Below are positions 24,891 through 36,210 of a DNA stretch of 64,000 nt, in pieces. Made by a program: the position numbers and the translations under genes. The notes under the pieces are model-generated. The model had not been told where the DNA came from. It made no database searches and saw only the letters and a program-made list of their open reading frames with translations. The DNA is from Buddleja alternifolia (lineage: Eukaryota; Streptophyta; Magnoliopsida; Lamiales; Scrophulariaceae). The DNA is taken from contig CM033399.1 of the NCBI GenBank assembly GCA_019426215.1, positions 22,081,022 to 22,145,021 of the forward strand. The letters run 5' to 3'. The stretch's first letter is position 1; each line of letters starts with the position of its first letter.

Positions 24891-25298
24891 GCAATACTTA
24901 CTCCTTTATAGTTCAAGAGCTAGACAGCCAAATAAAAGTTAGCTTTGGCTAGTAAAAGTTAGTTGATGTTAGTTACGCTTCAACGAGATGTTTCAGCTGA
25001 AAAATGCATTTTATATATATCAATGATTACAAGCATTTTTACAACTAAACAAAAAATTACATAAGAGACAAGAGATAAAGCAAATCAAAAAGCCTTAACG
25101 ACTTGGTCTAACTATATATCGCTTGGGCATTTAAGCTCGGATAACTTCAATTAGGCTGTCTTCCAAAGTCATCATCGCGTCATGATCTTTGTTGAGTATG
25201 AGTTTATTCTCTTCTATTTGTCTCTTCTCGAAAGCAGTAAAGTGTTTGTCCCACTCAGTCGGGTCAATACCCATATACCTTAGGCAAATTCTAAAAGC

Positions 25299-28200
25299 TC
25301 AGTTGAAGTCACCCATCTGCCTCTCTTCAGCTAAAATTCTTGGATCTGTAGGTTCTGGAATAGATGTTCTTTGAAGAGGGATGTCAAACTGTTCAAGCCG
25401 TGCCCGAGAAGGTATTGGTAGATTTGGATATAGTGCCATTGGAGGTTCTCTTAGCATTCTACTAGGCGCTCCAGCAGAATCACTTACTCCATAAGCAGTT
25501 ATCCAAGATGGGAGACTTAGCGCAGAAGGAGAAGATACTAGCTGACGCTTCGGCGGCGGAGGAGGATCTTGAGCTCTTGAACCGGACACTCTTCTCTTCT
25601 CTCCTTTTCTTTTCTCTTCCCTCTTATTGCCATCATCAGCCTTAAAATGTTTTGTAAGAAGGCTAACTCGAGAGGCAATTTGAGACATTGAGGTTGTGAG
25701 ATCATCCAGACGCTTGTCGAAATGTTCTTGCATTGTGAGTAGCTTAGCGCTGGTAGCATCATTCAGTGTAGTCTCTAAGTTCTCCAGGCGCTTGTCGAAA
25801 TGTCCTTTCATGGCAAGTTGGTTGGCCTGAGTAGCATCGTTCATCTCTTGAAATTCTCGACGACATTCACCAACAGCGGCCTGAGCAGAAGCGTGCATAT
25901 GAGCAATCTGGGTGCTCATAGTTTGAGATTCAATCTTCGCCAGATTCGTCTTAATCCAGTGGAGGGATTCTTCATTTTGGGTAGCGTGATTGCTCACCTC
26001 TTCTAAGACAAATTTCAGCAAAGGTCTAAAAGCTTGACTCACATCCGATGGAACCGCTTAAGGAGCCGGTCGCTTGAATCTGGATGTATGCTTGAGTGAA
26101 TCAAGAGGAGCTTGATATGCAAGATCAAAGACTGTACCACGTACATCAAGTTGAAGATCCTCAGCCATATCAGAAATAGTTGGTTTAGAAGCGTCAGGGA
26201 TATCCTCTGGTGGAGACGCTTGAACAAGTTCTTCAGCAGACGCTAGAATATTTGCAACTTCAGAAGTGGACGCTGGTGTAGACTCTTCAATTAGCTTTAC
26301 AGGCGCTTCCTCAAGCGCTGACTCCATTTGGCGAAAGTCATTGAATTGGAAGTTCCAATTCGCGATATCTGCGTAGGAATCTAAAGCAGCTTCCAAAAAT
26401 TTAGTTAGTCTGGAGCTAGAGATGCAGGTTCCTTGGATAAAAGTGCGAAGAGGACTGTCTCTGGCTGGGACATACATTGGACCCATGATGTCCAATACGT
26501 GGTTCGGGAAGATCCTTGACTGCGACTTTGGAATGAGAAATAATATATCTGGGCAGTAATGCAAGGAAAATCCGATAATCCGATCTGTAGGAAAGGGGTT
26601 TTACCGAGTTGAACTGCCAGATAATATTTCCTCTCGATTTCGGTTAGCTCAGTGTTGAACAATATATCCTTAATCGGATTGTCAATCTCAATCAGCGCGG
26701 CTATCTCATTTTCAGCATTAATGTATCTTTCTTCATTGTAGCATGCTGGAATGAAGTCTTCTTCGAGCGCTGGAGGCATATAATTGATTGAATGATCAAT
26801 CGTCTTCAGTGAGTCCAGCTTGAAGAAGTGCCTTGGCTTTGTAACTTCCTTTGAAACGCTCTGACCTTCTGAGTGTGCCTCTGTTATAGCTGGAATAAGA
26901 GTTGACGCTTGAACCTCTGTGGGAGCAAGTTTCTATACTTCGATTGCAGCAGCTTCTGCGGCAACGTCTTTGGCAATAGCCATAATATTTGTCATCTCAA
27001 CATCTAGGTGGACGTCTGTTGATGCTTCAGCAGCAGCTGGAACTAAAGCTGTAACACAAGAACTATCCTCTATAAGAGCAGGATCTTCTACAGATGTAGG
27101 AAAAGAAATGCTGTGGGAAGAAATAAACTTACCCTGAGAGCTTGTCTCAACAGAAACGTCTTGAGCACTTGGATCAACCGCAACATCTTGAGCGCTTGGC
27201 TCAACCGTCTCAGGCTCTTTAGGAACAGAAGCAGCTTGACGCTTGCTTGTCCTGGAATGCTTGAAAATCTTCTTCACGTTGACTCCTTCAACAAGTTTAA
27301 GCATTTGAGCGGGAGGAGCGGCAGCTGGTTCCTCAAAGTCGATTTGTTTAATAATACCTTCCAGATTCCTCCGCTTGATCAGAGGGATTTTGTCCTCTGC
27401 ATCCTCATCAGTTTCCTCATTATCCTTTTGAGGAGAGCAAATGACTTGTGCCTTGGGCTTTCTGGGAGCCCTCTTCTTAGTAGCAGCCAGACGCTTCACA
27501 GCTTCTTCTAGAATTGGACTCTCAGCTTTTTCGTCTGACGCTTTGCATACTTCTAGACGCTCAGTTAGTGGTTTAGCGGCACCACCAACCTTGGGAGGAT
27601 TGAAGAGATTGTTTAGAATCTTTTTTCCCAGCAGCTTGGTCTTATTCAAAGGTTGACCAGACGAATATACACACTCTGAACGATACAGCAGGTCACTCAA
27701 AATAAGCCCATAAGGTTTATTTGGGGCGCTTAAACAGTCCTGAAACCTTCCGAATACATACTCGCTCCAGTTGATCTTGAGATTGAGGTTTATCGCCGTC
27801 ATCATCTAAAATTGCGTTGGGTTCACCTTATCAAAGGTACCCATTCTGCATTCTATGATCTTGCTGCAGAAGTCAGCCATCAGTCGGTATTTGGATACAA
27901 GTTCTTTCTTTTCAAAGTGCTGTTTGTAGGGTACTCCGTCATAAGCACTCATAGTTGTCCATGCTTCTTTGATTTGTTCCAAAGTAACGCAATGCCTCAC
28001 CCTCATTTTGGAGATTGAAGTTCTTGGCAATGGAAGCAGCAGACAGAATAAATTCCTTTGGAGACTCCTTTTTGGACAGAGGAATGGGACAAGAGATAGA
28101 CTTCTTGTCTGCGGATAGTTTAGCAGTCTTCCAGAAGGTGTCGACTTCCGTCAGAAATAGATAAGAGTATTGAGTTACGAACATTTTGAGCCCAGCCTTT

Positions 28201-28330
28201 GTTACCAGTCTATCATATCAGTTAGGTTGATCTAAGGTTGCTCATAAAGGAATTTCCAGTCGACAACAGGGCCTTCAGTGACCTTGATGATAGGCTCGGT
28301 AGAAGTAGCAGTAGATTTCTTTGGTGCCAT
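25299..28330 (-). pseudogene. Element C extra frame after pol (SIRE-type ORF3), broken
   Basis: Starting at MAPKKSTATS (28330) a reading path of about 1000 codons runs leftwards. It is interrupted by a stop after about 32 codons, shifts near 28200 and 28000, in-frame stops at 27806-27808, 26933-26935 and 26058-26060, and a shift near 26560. The best open pieces are 27805-26933 (290 aa), 26564-26058 (168 aa) and 26042-25299 (247 aa). The middle is acidic and Ala/Pro/Glu-rich with repeated PSAQDV units. The last piece is predicted coiled coil with two HFDKRL(E/D)(N/D)L repeats, then a basic KREEKRKGEKRR stretch and a Pro-rich tail. SIRE elements carry an env-like frame here, but I see no signal peptide or membrane segment. 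Function unknown. Confidence 0.65.
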
Positions 28331-29114
28331 TTTTGGTGAAAGGATGAACTGAGATTTTGCTTTTTGGAAGAAGAGAGAGAGATAGTAGTTTTGCAGAAAA
28401 CTTTGAGTAAGAGTGAATAATTTTTCTGCAGAAATTTTGTTTTAAATGAGACAGTAAAGAAATTTTGAAACTTGTGTTCTCTCGTCTCTGTAGGATTTAG
28501 ACACGTGTAAAGGTTTTTAATCTTAGCCATGAAAAATTTAACTGCGGATGCGAGTTTTGTGTAAGAGAGAGAAGTTACATTTGGTAACTCCCATATTTAA
28601 AGATTTGACATCCGAGTTAAAGTTTTAAAACGTTTGAGATTTTCAGAGTGTAGCACACGCGCCTGATGGTACACTGCCACGTACACAGACACGTGCTAGC
28701 TCTGAACCGTCATTTTGAAAAGTTTTGATTACCCGCTAGTTTGATGTGATAGAAGCATGTAGATAGAGTACAAAATAGGCTTTTGAGTCTATCCACTACT
28801 TCAAGAAGCTTGTAAAATTTATGCATAAGTTTTATAGACAATTTTATATTAAGTGTTGAGTGGAATATGTTCAACGCTCAACACATATCTTTTGTAAAAT
28901 TTATATTGACGCTTGAGATCAAAACTCCTTTTATACTTGAGCGTCCAACATATATGCATAAATAATTCTGAGCGTTGATGATCATGCATATGAAAGTTTT
29001 TGATCATTGACGCTTACAGATATGTTCTAAGTATAATTTTAAGGTTCTCCCTAAATCTGATAACTTGAAACAACTTTTCAAAGATCTTTTGGACATAAAT
29101 AAAGTGGATTCCCC
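28331..29114 (-). other. Element C spacer between pol and ORF3, non-coding
   Basis: About 0.8 kb with no convincing frame. It could hold an internal promoter or splice acceptor for the downstream frame; nothing specific is visible. Confidence 0.5.
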
Positions 29115-29602
29115 CTAAATTATATGTCTAATAAAATATGATGCATAATGATTAAGTGTTAAGTCGATAATACCTAGTTCATTTCTCAAAGTGAGAAAAC
29201 GTTGTTTGTTGAGCGCTTCGGTGAAGATATCTGCCAATTGTTTGTCAATTCCAATAAAATGCATGGAGATATCTTTCTTTTGAACATGGTCACGAAGAAA
29301 ATGGTATCTAATGTCAATATGTTTGGTTTTGGAATGAAGAACAGGGTTTTGAGCCATGGCTAGAGCCCTTTGGTTATCACAATGAATAGGGGTTGGACCT
29401 AGGATTATACCATAATCTGTAAGTTGTTGCCTCATCCATAACACTTGTGCACAACAGCTTCCTGCAGCTACATACTCAGCTTCGACTGTGGGGGTAGCTA
29501 TGGATTGTTGTTTCTTACTATGCCTGAAACTAACCCATCACCTAGAAACTTGACATGTACCACTAGTACTCTTACGATCTATTTTGCAACCTGCAAAATC
29601 TG
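29115..29602 (-). pseudogene. Element C pol, C-terminal part (RNase H), beyond insertion B
   Basis: This continues the pol frame interrupted at 50713. On the minus strand it resumes with FAGCKIDRKSTSGT, then a frame disruption near 29540, VEAEYVAAGSCCAQ, HCDNQRALAMAQNP, KHIDIRYHFLRDHV and DIFTEAL, all typical of copia RNase H. The frame ends at 29115. The ATCTG duplication left by element B sits exactly at the break. Confidence 0.85.
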
Positions 29603-30410
29603 TGATAAGAGATGTTTTTACGTGTTTTTAAGACCGTAATTCTTATGATTTGGATTCACTTATTGCTTAAATCATGTCACATTTGCATTTAATAGGTGTG
29701 TTAAGTGAATACAGGTAATAAATGAGAATACATGAAGAAAAGGGAAGAAAAACGATGTACAAAACAAGTTCAAGCATGTTTTTCAACACCTAGGCGGTTT
29801 ATGCATCTCCTACCACATTCGAGCGATAATTCCGTACATTTGGAGACCGACTTAAACAAAGTTTCCTTCTACAAAGTTTTAGATGTATGTCTTAGCATCA
29901 AATGGGAACTTGAAACATCCAAATCGGAGGTCTATAGAGATAATTGTGAAGGAAATATGATTGCTGCGCCGAACAGAGAAGTACATGTGCCAGGATACGC
30001 CCCAGCGCCCTCCTAGTCATACCTAGGCATGGATAGTCCGAATGTTACTCCTTTTCAACCTAAATTCCAGCATTATATGATGGGTAAGAATCAGTTTTGG
30101 CCATAATTCAGCACATGTGTTGAGGGGTTGTCATAAGTGTGTTTCTTGGTAGATTTACTTTATGGGCGCCAAATCAGAAACAACCTCCATGTTGAAACGT
30201 AATTTAGGTATACTTAGCGACCGAATTGGACAAACTGTCCTTCTGGAAAGTTGTAGATATATGTTGTATCTAAACATGGGGACTTGAATCATCCAATTTG
30301 GAGATCTGTGGAGAAGTTTATGAGGAAAATACTAAGACTACGCTGGAAAGCAAGAAAATGGCAGCATGCATGTGTTTTGTTGAAGTTTTCACATGGTTAT
30401 GCTTGGTGGA
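29603..30410 (+). repeat. Element B 5' LTR, first part
   Basis: Starts TGATAAGAGATG and matches 48781-49588. It is cut by element A after GTGGA. Confidence 0.92.
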
Positions 30411-32133
30411 TGACACACTAAAAGCTAACGTGCTATGATAGCAAGGGCACTAGACGTATGTAGTAATAAGTGGACAAAAAGTCCGGGTTGTCGAACCACG
30501 AAAACTTGAATTTTTAGTTTATGATTAATGAAAATGGACAAAAGTAGATTGCAATAAAACGAGTAAACAAGTGATGAACCAAAAAAAAACGAACTATAGA
30601 TTAAATCTCAAGTATGATAAAATGACTAAGGCACATGCTACAACCGAATCTACTCATTAATATAGATGAGCTACTCTTCGAATTATTAGACTCCTATTGC
30701 TTTGGTGGAAATTCCTTAGATAATTATTACCCGATGTCTCGGCACATAATAATCCTATGATTAATTGATGGTTCTCTAAATATGTCTATCCGAGAATCTA
30801 ATCAATAACCACGCATTAACGTTCTAGAGTTTCCCCGGATAAATCCGGCTAACCGCATCCGGAAATCTTTACCTATTTCTAGGAGCAATTCCACATTAGT
30901 TTCGGATGATGTGTTGATTCATTTGAACCCTAACCTATCTTCTCTCGAATGACTAGACTAGGCAAGAAAGCAAGCATATGGTGATCAAGCACATGATTGT
31001 AATAAAAGCTCAAAATCAACACACAAAGCAATATGAGAATTAATACGAAAATTCACTTCACATATATTGATTCATAAATTGGCTTTCACATGGCCTTAGT
31101 TCTACAATATTAGCCTCTCATCAAAGCCTTAAGAAAATCTAATACAAACATATACATACTCATGGAAATAAACATGTAAATGCAAATAATTAAAACTCCC
31201 TCAATTGATTGATGATGGATCCTTGCTTTTGAACTTCAATCCTTAACTCCTCTCTCTTTGTTCCCCTCCAAAAGTGATGAAGAATGGTGATGAATGATGA
31301 TGAGTGAAAAGTAATGGCCAAATGCCTCCCTCTCCCTCTTGTGTTTTTCCCCAAGTCAAGAAAAAATGCCTTAAGAAGACCACCAAATCTGAGCTCCTAG
31401 TGTCTCCCCTCCCTAGTGTGTCCTCCACTACTCTTAAAGTGAGTAGTATAAAATTCCATAAAGTAGATCTACTAAGAAACATACTTATGACATCCCTCCC
31501 ATACATGTGATGACCTCTTGGCTTTAAATGTTCCATTCCCCCATCAAATGATGATCTTTTGGCTGAAAGGAATCAAAATTCGGGTGTGGACACGCCTAGG
31601 CGTGGCATTATGGCGCTTGGGCGCCGTAATCAGAATGCTGAAATTAAATGCAACGTGTCCTGCGCAGCAATCGTATTTCATTTATAACTTTCTCCAAGAA
31701 ACTCCAATTTGGATGATTCAAGTCCTCATTTGAAACTAACACATAGTTCTACAACATTGTAGAAGGGAATTTCATCCAATTCGGCCTCTAAACTTACGGA
31801 AATAGCGCTCGAACGTGGAAAGTGGTGTAGATACGGCGCCTGGGCATGGACAGTACGGCGCCTAGGCGTGGACAGCAGAATGTTGACGTTATTTGCATCT
31901 TGTCCGGCGCCTGGGCGTGGTAATACTGGCGCCTGGGCGTGGACGACAAAAGCAAATTGGCCTGAACTTGTTTTATACGTCGTTTTTCGCCTCGTTTCTT
32001 CGTATGCTCAAATTTATCACCTGTAATCACTTAACACCCCGCTTAAACGCAAATGTGGCATGATTTTGTCAATAAATGAATCCATAGCATAAGTCCCATG
32101 GGCTTAAAAACACGTAAAAAATGCCTCTTATCA
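30411..32133 (-). repeat. Element A 3' LTR (left copy)
   Basis: Starts TGACACACTAAAAG and ends TGCCTCTTATCA. Contains several GGCGCCTRGGCG-type motifs at about 31600-31625 and 31838-31940. The open frames at 31243-31733 are repeated in the other LTR and are not genes. Confidence 0.95.
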
Positions 32134-32148
32134 ACACCCCCACACTTA
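32134..32148 (-). other. Element A polypurine tract
   Basis: The minus strand reads AAGTGTGGGGGTGT directly before the 3' LTR. Confidence 0.8.
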
Positions 32149-32151
32149 TCA

Positions 32152-32171
32152 ATTGCTCGTCCTCGAGCAAT
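32152..32171. other. Stem-loop beside the element A polypurine tract
   Basis: Perfect 8-bp arms ATTGCTCG and CGAGCAAT with a 4-base loop, next to the PPT. The same arms occur at the same place in element B (48743-48762). Confidence 0.75.
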
Positions 32172-33774
32172 AAGAGTTCTAAGATAAGGAAACATCATCA
32201 ATCAAAGAGAGAAACAAAAAGAAAACTACCTAACTCACTTTCGTGGAGTAAACGGTTGCATTTAGCGAATGCAACAAGCCTTTGAACCTTTGAGTTACCT
32301 CAAAGGACGAGTTATAGTCTCATGAGGGTTTGTAGACGATATACCCACAAAATCGAAAGATTTTCAACCCCGATCACTCAACGTAAATTACAATGATTAA
32401 TAGCACACAATGGTATGAATTCACCTGTTTAAGCTCAAGTTACATATATATACACGTCACCCACTTGCTCATGTTACGCCTTAACATCAAAAAGATCATC
32501 CTAAGGGTGTAGTGTAATAAATCTCAAATATTATAGTCGAGTGGCATTCTTACCACTTTTCAAGCATTAACCCCATATTTATCAACTTTTGATTATTCAC
32601 ATGGTACGAGAATTGAATACAACTTCATAGCCACTTAAAAATTCATCACTTCATTCCACTTTCGGCTTTAATTTATGCACTTTCAACTCGAAACATTAGA
32701 GGCTAGACCATGTGCAATGTTCGATCCTCTTAGGCTTTCTATGACACCCGTGTAACGAGCTTTAGGCCAATAACTCCTAAACCAGACGACTTTCGGGTAT
32801 CAAATGTAGAGACATTCCTAAGGGCTTAATCGCTCGAGTGTCAAAGGCCACAAAATCAAACTAGGTCCTTATTCACTTAACACTTGCATTGGCTTGAGCT
32901 CTAGCTCAAATTAGCTTAATAGTACAGTATTCTAGGCATGGTGCTCTTCGCCCCCAGTATCTATTAAGCCTGACTTTTTCAGTCATACCAATGTTCAACC
33001 TCTTTTTATTATTATTAAGCACACGAAGTTAACGTTCTCAACTCATAACACATGTGAAAATTCTAAGTTGATATTTCTGGGATCAAGCCTTTAAGTGTTT
33101 CAAAATGGTTGCCCACTCAACTCCTCTACCCTCGATTTATGTGCATATGTGAATCATCTTAAGGTCAATCTAGTCTAGTTAGGGTCTCACAAACAAGGAA
33201 TTGCGTGTATAGCCATTAAAAACCAAATTGAAAACCAAATTGATAGAGAATGCATACCATGTATTCACGTTAACCATGCTTAATTCATCAAGTGACGGGT
33301 TGAAATTCTATCCAAAAAATAAAAATAAAAATTGCACACATTTCACATGTAGAGGTACAACACCCCCCCAAAACTTGGAGCGAAATATGTAAAACATGAA
33401 TAAACATGACTATAATGGATCTAGTGTACCCCCCACACTTATCATGAACATTGTCCCCAATGTTTGAAAAAGAGAAGGGCAAAGTACACGTCACCATAGG
33501 GAAGCTGAAAAGCAAACCCGAGTCCACTTAAGGCAATCAAGTCCAAGGATGGCAATCACTGTGTCGATCACTACATAGGTAAACAAATGCTAGCCATACA
33601 AAGCATCAAACATTGGATAGAATAGAATAAAACAAAACGAGACAAACAAAAACGAGAAACATGCATGGAAAGAAAACATCAAGCATCCAAACATAAAACA
33701 TAAAATATCCAACAACCCAACAAAAGATATCCAAAAACAAAATGAAACATGCATGGAAATAAAACAAGATAAGC
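32172..33774 (-). other. Element A 3' non-coding region
   Basis: About 1.6 kb without a sustained frame. The 79- and 77-codon frames here are not supported. The matching region of element B (about 47140-48740) is similar in places, for example the TTTGAGGTAACTCAAAGG segment, so it is a conserved untranslated part of the family. Confidence 0.7.
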
Positions 33775-35082
33775 CTAATCGGTGGTGCCAAAACGATCAA
33801 TGTAATCCTCATCCGTTCCGCCGAGATCATCCAAATCAATCAACGGGCTACCCTCATCATTATGAGCCTCATCATCACCTCCTACAGGAACGAGAGCACC
33901 TGACTCGTGCAAATCTGCGGGCTGCTGAGGCGGGGGGTGCGGGTAAGGTGGAGGAGTAGAATAATCAAACGGCCCCCGACCGACAAACTCATTATGCTCT
34001 ACAAGAAGCTGACGGAAATAAGCACAAGTGTCGGACATGACCACCCTCATCTCATCTCGCAACTCATCCCTCAATTCATCCTTTAATTGTCTAATGGCGG
34101 CGGCATCCATAGGTGGAAACTGTGGGGAACTAGTAGACCGGGATGAAGACGGGCGAGGCCTCTTGGAAGTAGCTGGTGGTGGAGGAGCCTGGGAGTCGTC
34201 ATCTACCACGGTGAGATAAGAACCAGGGAGCTCAGTACGCTCCATAGGAAATGTGGGAACCTTAGCTGCCTTGCATAAAGCTGTGATCAGTGACGGGAGA
34301 ATGATGGGATTCTTCCGAGTGGGACCTTCGCCCTTTTGCTTAGCCAATTCTTTGTTAATCAACGGCCCTAACTCATTCTTCAACTTCCTAAAGTGGTCCG
34401 TCAAAGACTTGTGGATTACCCGGGCAAAGTCCACAGCTTTCTTGGACATAATAGCATAGATGAGGGTGGCCCGTTCCTTGTTTGCCTCTGACCGATTGGT
34501 ACTCGGTATTAAATTGAATCGGATGAAGTCGAGCCAGAAAGCAGCCTCGGGTAATAGAGCCCTACGGGGGACATGAGCTTCTCCGGGTACCCATTCCCAC
34601 CCCTCTCGGCCAATAACCCGCAAAATATCCGACAGGCTAACTCGGAGGCGCCCTGCATTGTAAAGAGTGGTGAACTCGCATGTCTGAGGGGTCGGGGTGC
34701 CTATGCTCTCCCTAATCTGTCTCAACTCATAATTGACATGTTTGCCCCGTACCAAAAGGGTAGTCCCCAGCCATCCTCGTGTCTCAATCTCATCATAAAC
34801 CCCGGAGCTGAAGAATTCCAGGACCCAAGGAAGACGAATGGCCTCGGGCTTTTGACAGAAAAACTGTAAGTGATGGAACTGTATCAATTCGTGCACAGAG
34901 GGCTGTCCCCGGGTGGTTAAATAGTGCTCCTTAATAAGAGTGCGGGGGGTGCTCAAACTCTGACACATAATTTGGACTTGGGAGTTTTCAAAACGGGTAT
35001 TATCGGGAGTCTCGGGCTCATTAGAGGAACCCTCACCCACTTTTTTCTTACCCTTGGACGGTCTGTTGGTAGTTCTCGTCAT
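33775..35082 (-). CDS. Element A second frame after pol, plant-transposon-protein-like, unknown function
   Basis: About 435 codons from MTRTTNRPSKG (an in-frame Met four codons further up is also possible), same strand as pol and about 1.1 kb beyond it, where Athila-type elements often have an env-like or other extra frame. The N-terminal two thirds (FFSSGVYDEIETRGW, LVRGKHVNYELRQI, FWLDFIRFNLIPSTNRS, ERATLIYAIMS) resembles, from memory, the 'putative plant transposon protein' domain that rides in many plant retroelements. Then a basic Pro/Ser patch (KRPRPSSSRS), a charged LKDELRDELRDEMR helix, a proline stretch and an acidic tail. No signal peptide or membrane segment is visible, so an envelope role is not supported. 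Unbroken frame. Confidence 0.75.
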   Translation of the reverse strand: MTRTTNRPSKGKKKVGEGSSNEPETPDNTRFENSQVQIMCQSLSTPRTLIKEHYLTTRGQPSVHELIQFHHLQFFCQKPEAIRLPWVLEFFSSGVYDEIETRGWLGTTLLVRGKHVNYELRQIRESIGTPTPQTCEFTTLYNAGRLRVSLSDILRVIGREGWEWVPGEAHVPRRALLPEAAFWLDFIRFNLIPSTNRSEANKERATLIYAIMSKKAVDFARVIHKSLTDHFRKLKNELGPLINKELAKQKGEGPTRKNPIILPSLITALCKAAKVPTFPMERTELPGSYLTVVDDDSQAPPPPATSKRPRPSSSRSTSSPQFPPMDAAAIRQLKDELRDELRDEMRVVMSDTCAYFRQLLVEHNEFVGRGPFDYSTPPPYPHPPPQQPADLHESGALVPVGGDDEAHNDEGSPLIDLDDLGGTDEDYIDRFGTTD

Positions 35083-35094
35083 TTGCAACAACAA

Positions 35095-35812
35095 TGGTCA
35101 ACTTCTCAACTACTCAAATCAACCCAAATGCAACCAACCCAACACAACAATCGTCAACACCCAACAACACACCAAAATCAGAGAGCAACCCACAATCTAG
35201 CAACAATCCACGGATTTAACAGATTCCTCAATTTTTAAGCAATAATCCACAGATTTAATCAACAATATAGCATCCAATTTCAACAACAACAACCCACAAA
35301 TTCAATTTCAACCCACAAATTGATAACAACCCACGGATTTAGCAACAATAGACCATCCAATTCAACAACAACAACCCCCAATTTTTTATTACAATCCACA
35401 AATCCAATAAAAGTCCTCAAATGCAATAACAAAAAAAATCAATCCACAATCGGACGAAGCCCCAAATAATCCTCAAAATATAATGTAAGGCACCTACTCG
35501 TCGGCTATGAATCGGAAATGGAAGAAGGGTAAAGCCAAAACTCACCTTTTTTCCCCAAAATTTTCGCACCGAGTCGGATGTGAAAGAGGAGCCACTGTGC
35601 AGCGAGTTATGTTGATGGAAAGTGGCGGTGAAACACGGTGGAAATGGCCGTAAATGGTGAGAGTGTCGCCGGAAATCGCGTGGAAGAGGAGTTGTGAAGG
35701 ATTTTGACCGTTTTGACCCACAAATATGTTTAAATCAGAAACGGGCGCCTAGGCACGCGTGTTTGGGCGCCTAGGCGCGCGACACAGCGTACCTGGATTT
35801 TTGACTGGTAAT
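35095..35812 (-). other. Element A spacer between pol and the second frame
   Basis: CAACA- and CCAAT-rich DNA (about 35085-35420) followed by a stretch beginning the GGCGCC repeats. No frame supported. It could serve as leader for expression of the 439-codon frame. Confidence 0.5.
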
Positions 35813-36008
35813 GCCCGCGCCTAGGCGGGCGTTTTTTCGGCGCTTGGGCACCCCTTTCAGAACCGGGCGCCTAGGCGGGCATTTTTCGGCGCTTGGGCGC
35901 CCCTTTCAGAACCGGGCGCCTAGACGGGCGTTTTTCGGCGCTTGGGCGCCCCTTTCAGAACCGGGCGCCTAGGCGGGCGTTTTTCGGCGCTTGGGCGCCC
36001 CTTTCAGA
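35813..36008. repeat. 49-bp GC-rich minisatellite, four copies
   Basis: Units starting with AACCGGGCGCCTAGGCGGGC are spaced exactly 49 bp (35861, 35910, 35959), with a degenerate first copy from about 35813. Each unit holds GCGCCTAGGCG and GGCGCTTGGGCGCC and ends CCCCTTTCAG. It is much more GC-rich than its surroundings. The plus-strand open frame across it is a product of the repeat. Confidence 0.92.
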
Positions 36009-36210
36009 AATATTATGTAAAGAATTTCATTTCCTGTTTCAAAAGGGGAGAGACAAAACACTTAAAACACAAACTAACAAAGATGTAAGACTAGAAAATA
36101 AAGCAACAAACGGGATAATAAGAGAAAAAGAAAAGGAAACGGAAAGAAAACATGGGTTGCCTCCCAAGAAACGCTAGTTTAGAGTCATTAGCTCGACTGA
36201 AAGCGAAGAA

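Noticed and set aside
31243..31733. Paired open frames repeated at 42713-43203
   Set aside because: They lie inside the two identical LTRs of element A and have no protein-like conservation; repetition is due to the LTR pair.
33288..33839. Hydrophobic minus-strand frames as an envelope protein
   Set aside because: They are short, come from AT-rich untranslated DNA of element A, and are not kept in element B.
35893..36177. 94-codon plus-strand frame
   Set aside because: It is the translation of the 49-bp minisatellite and lies antisense in a retrotransposon spacer.
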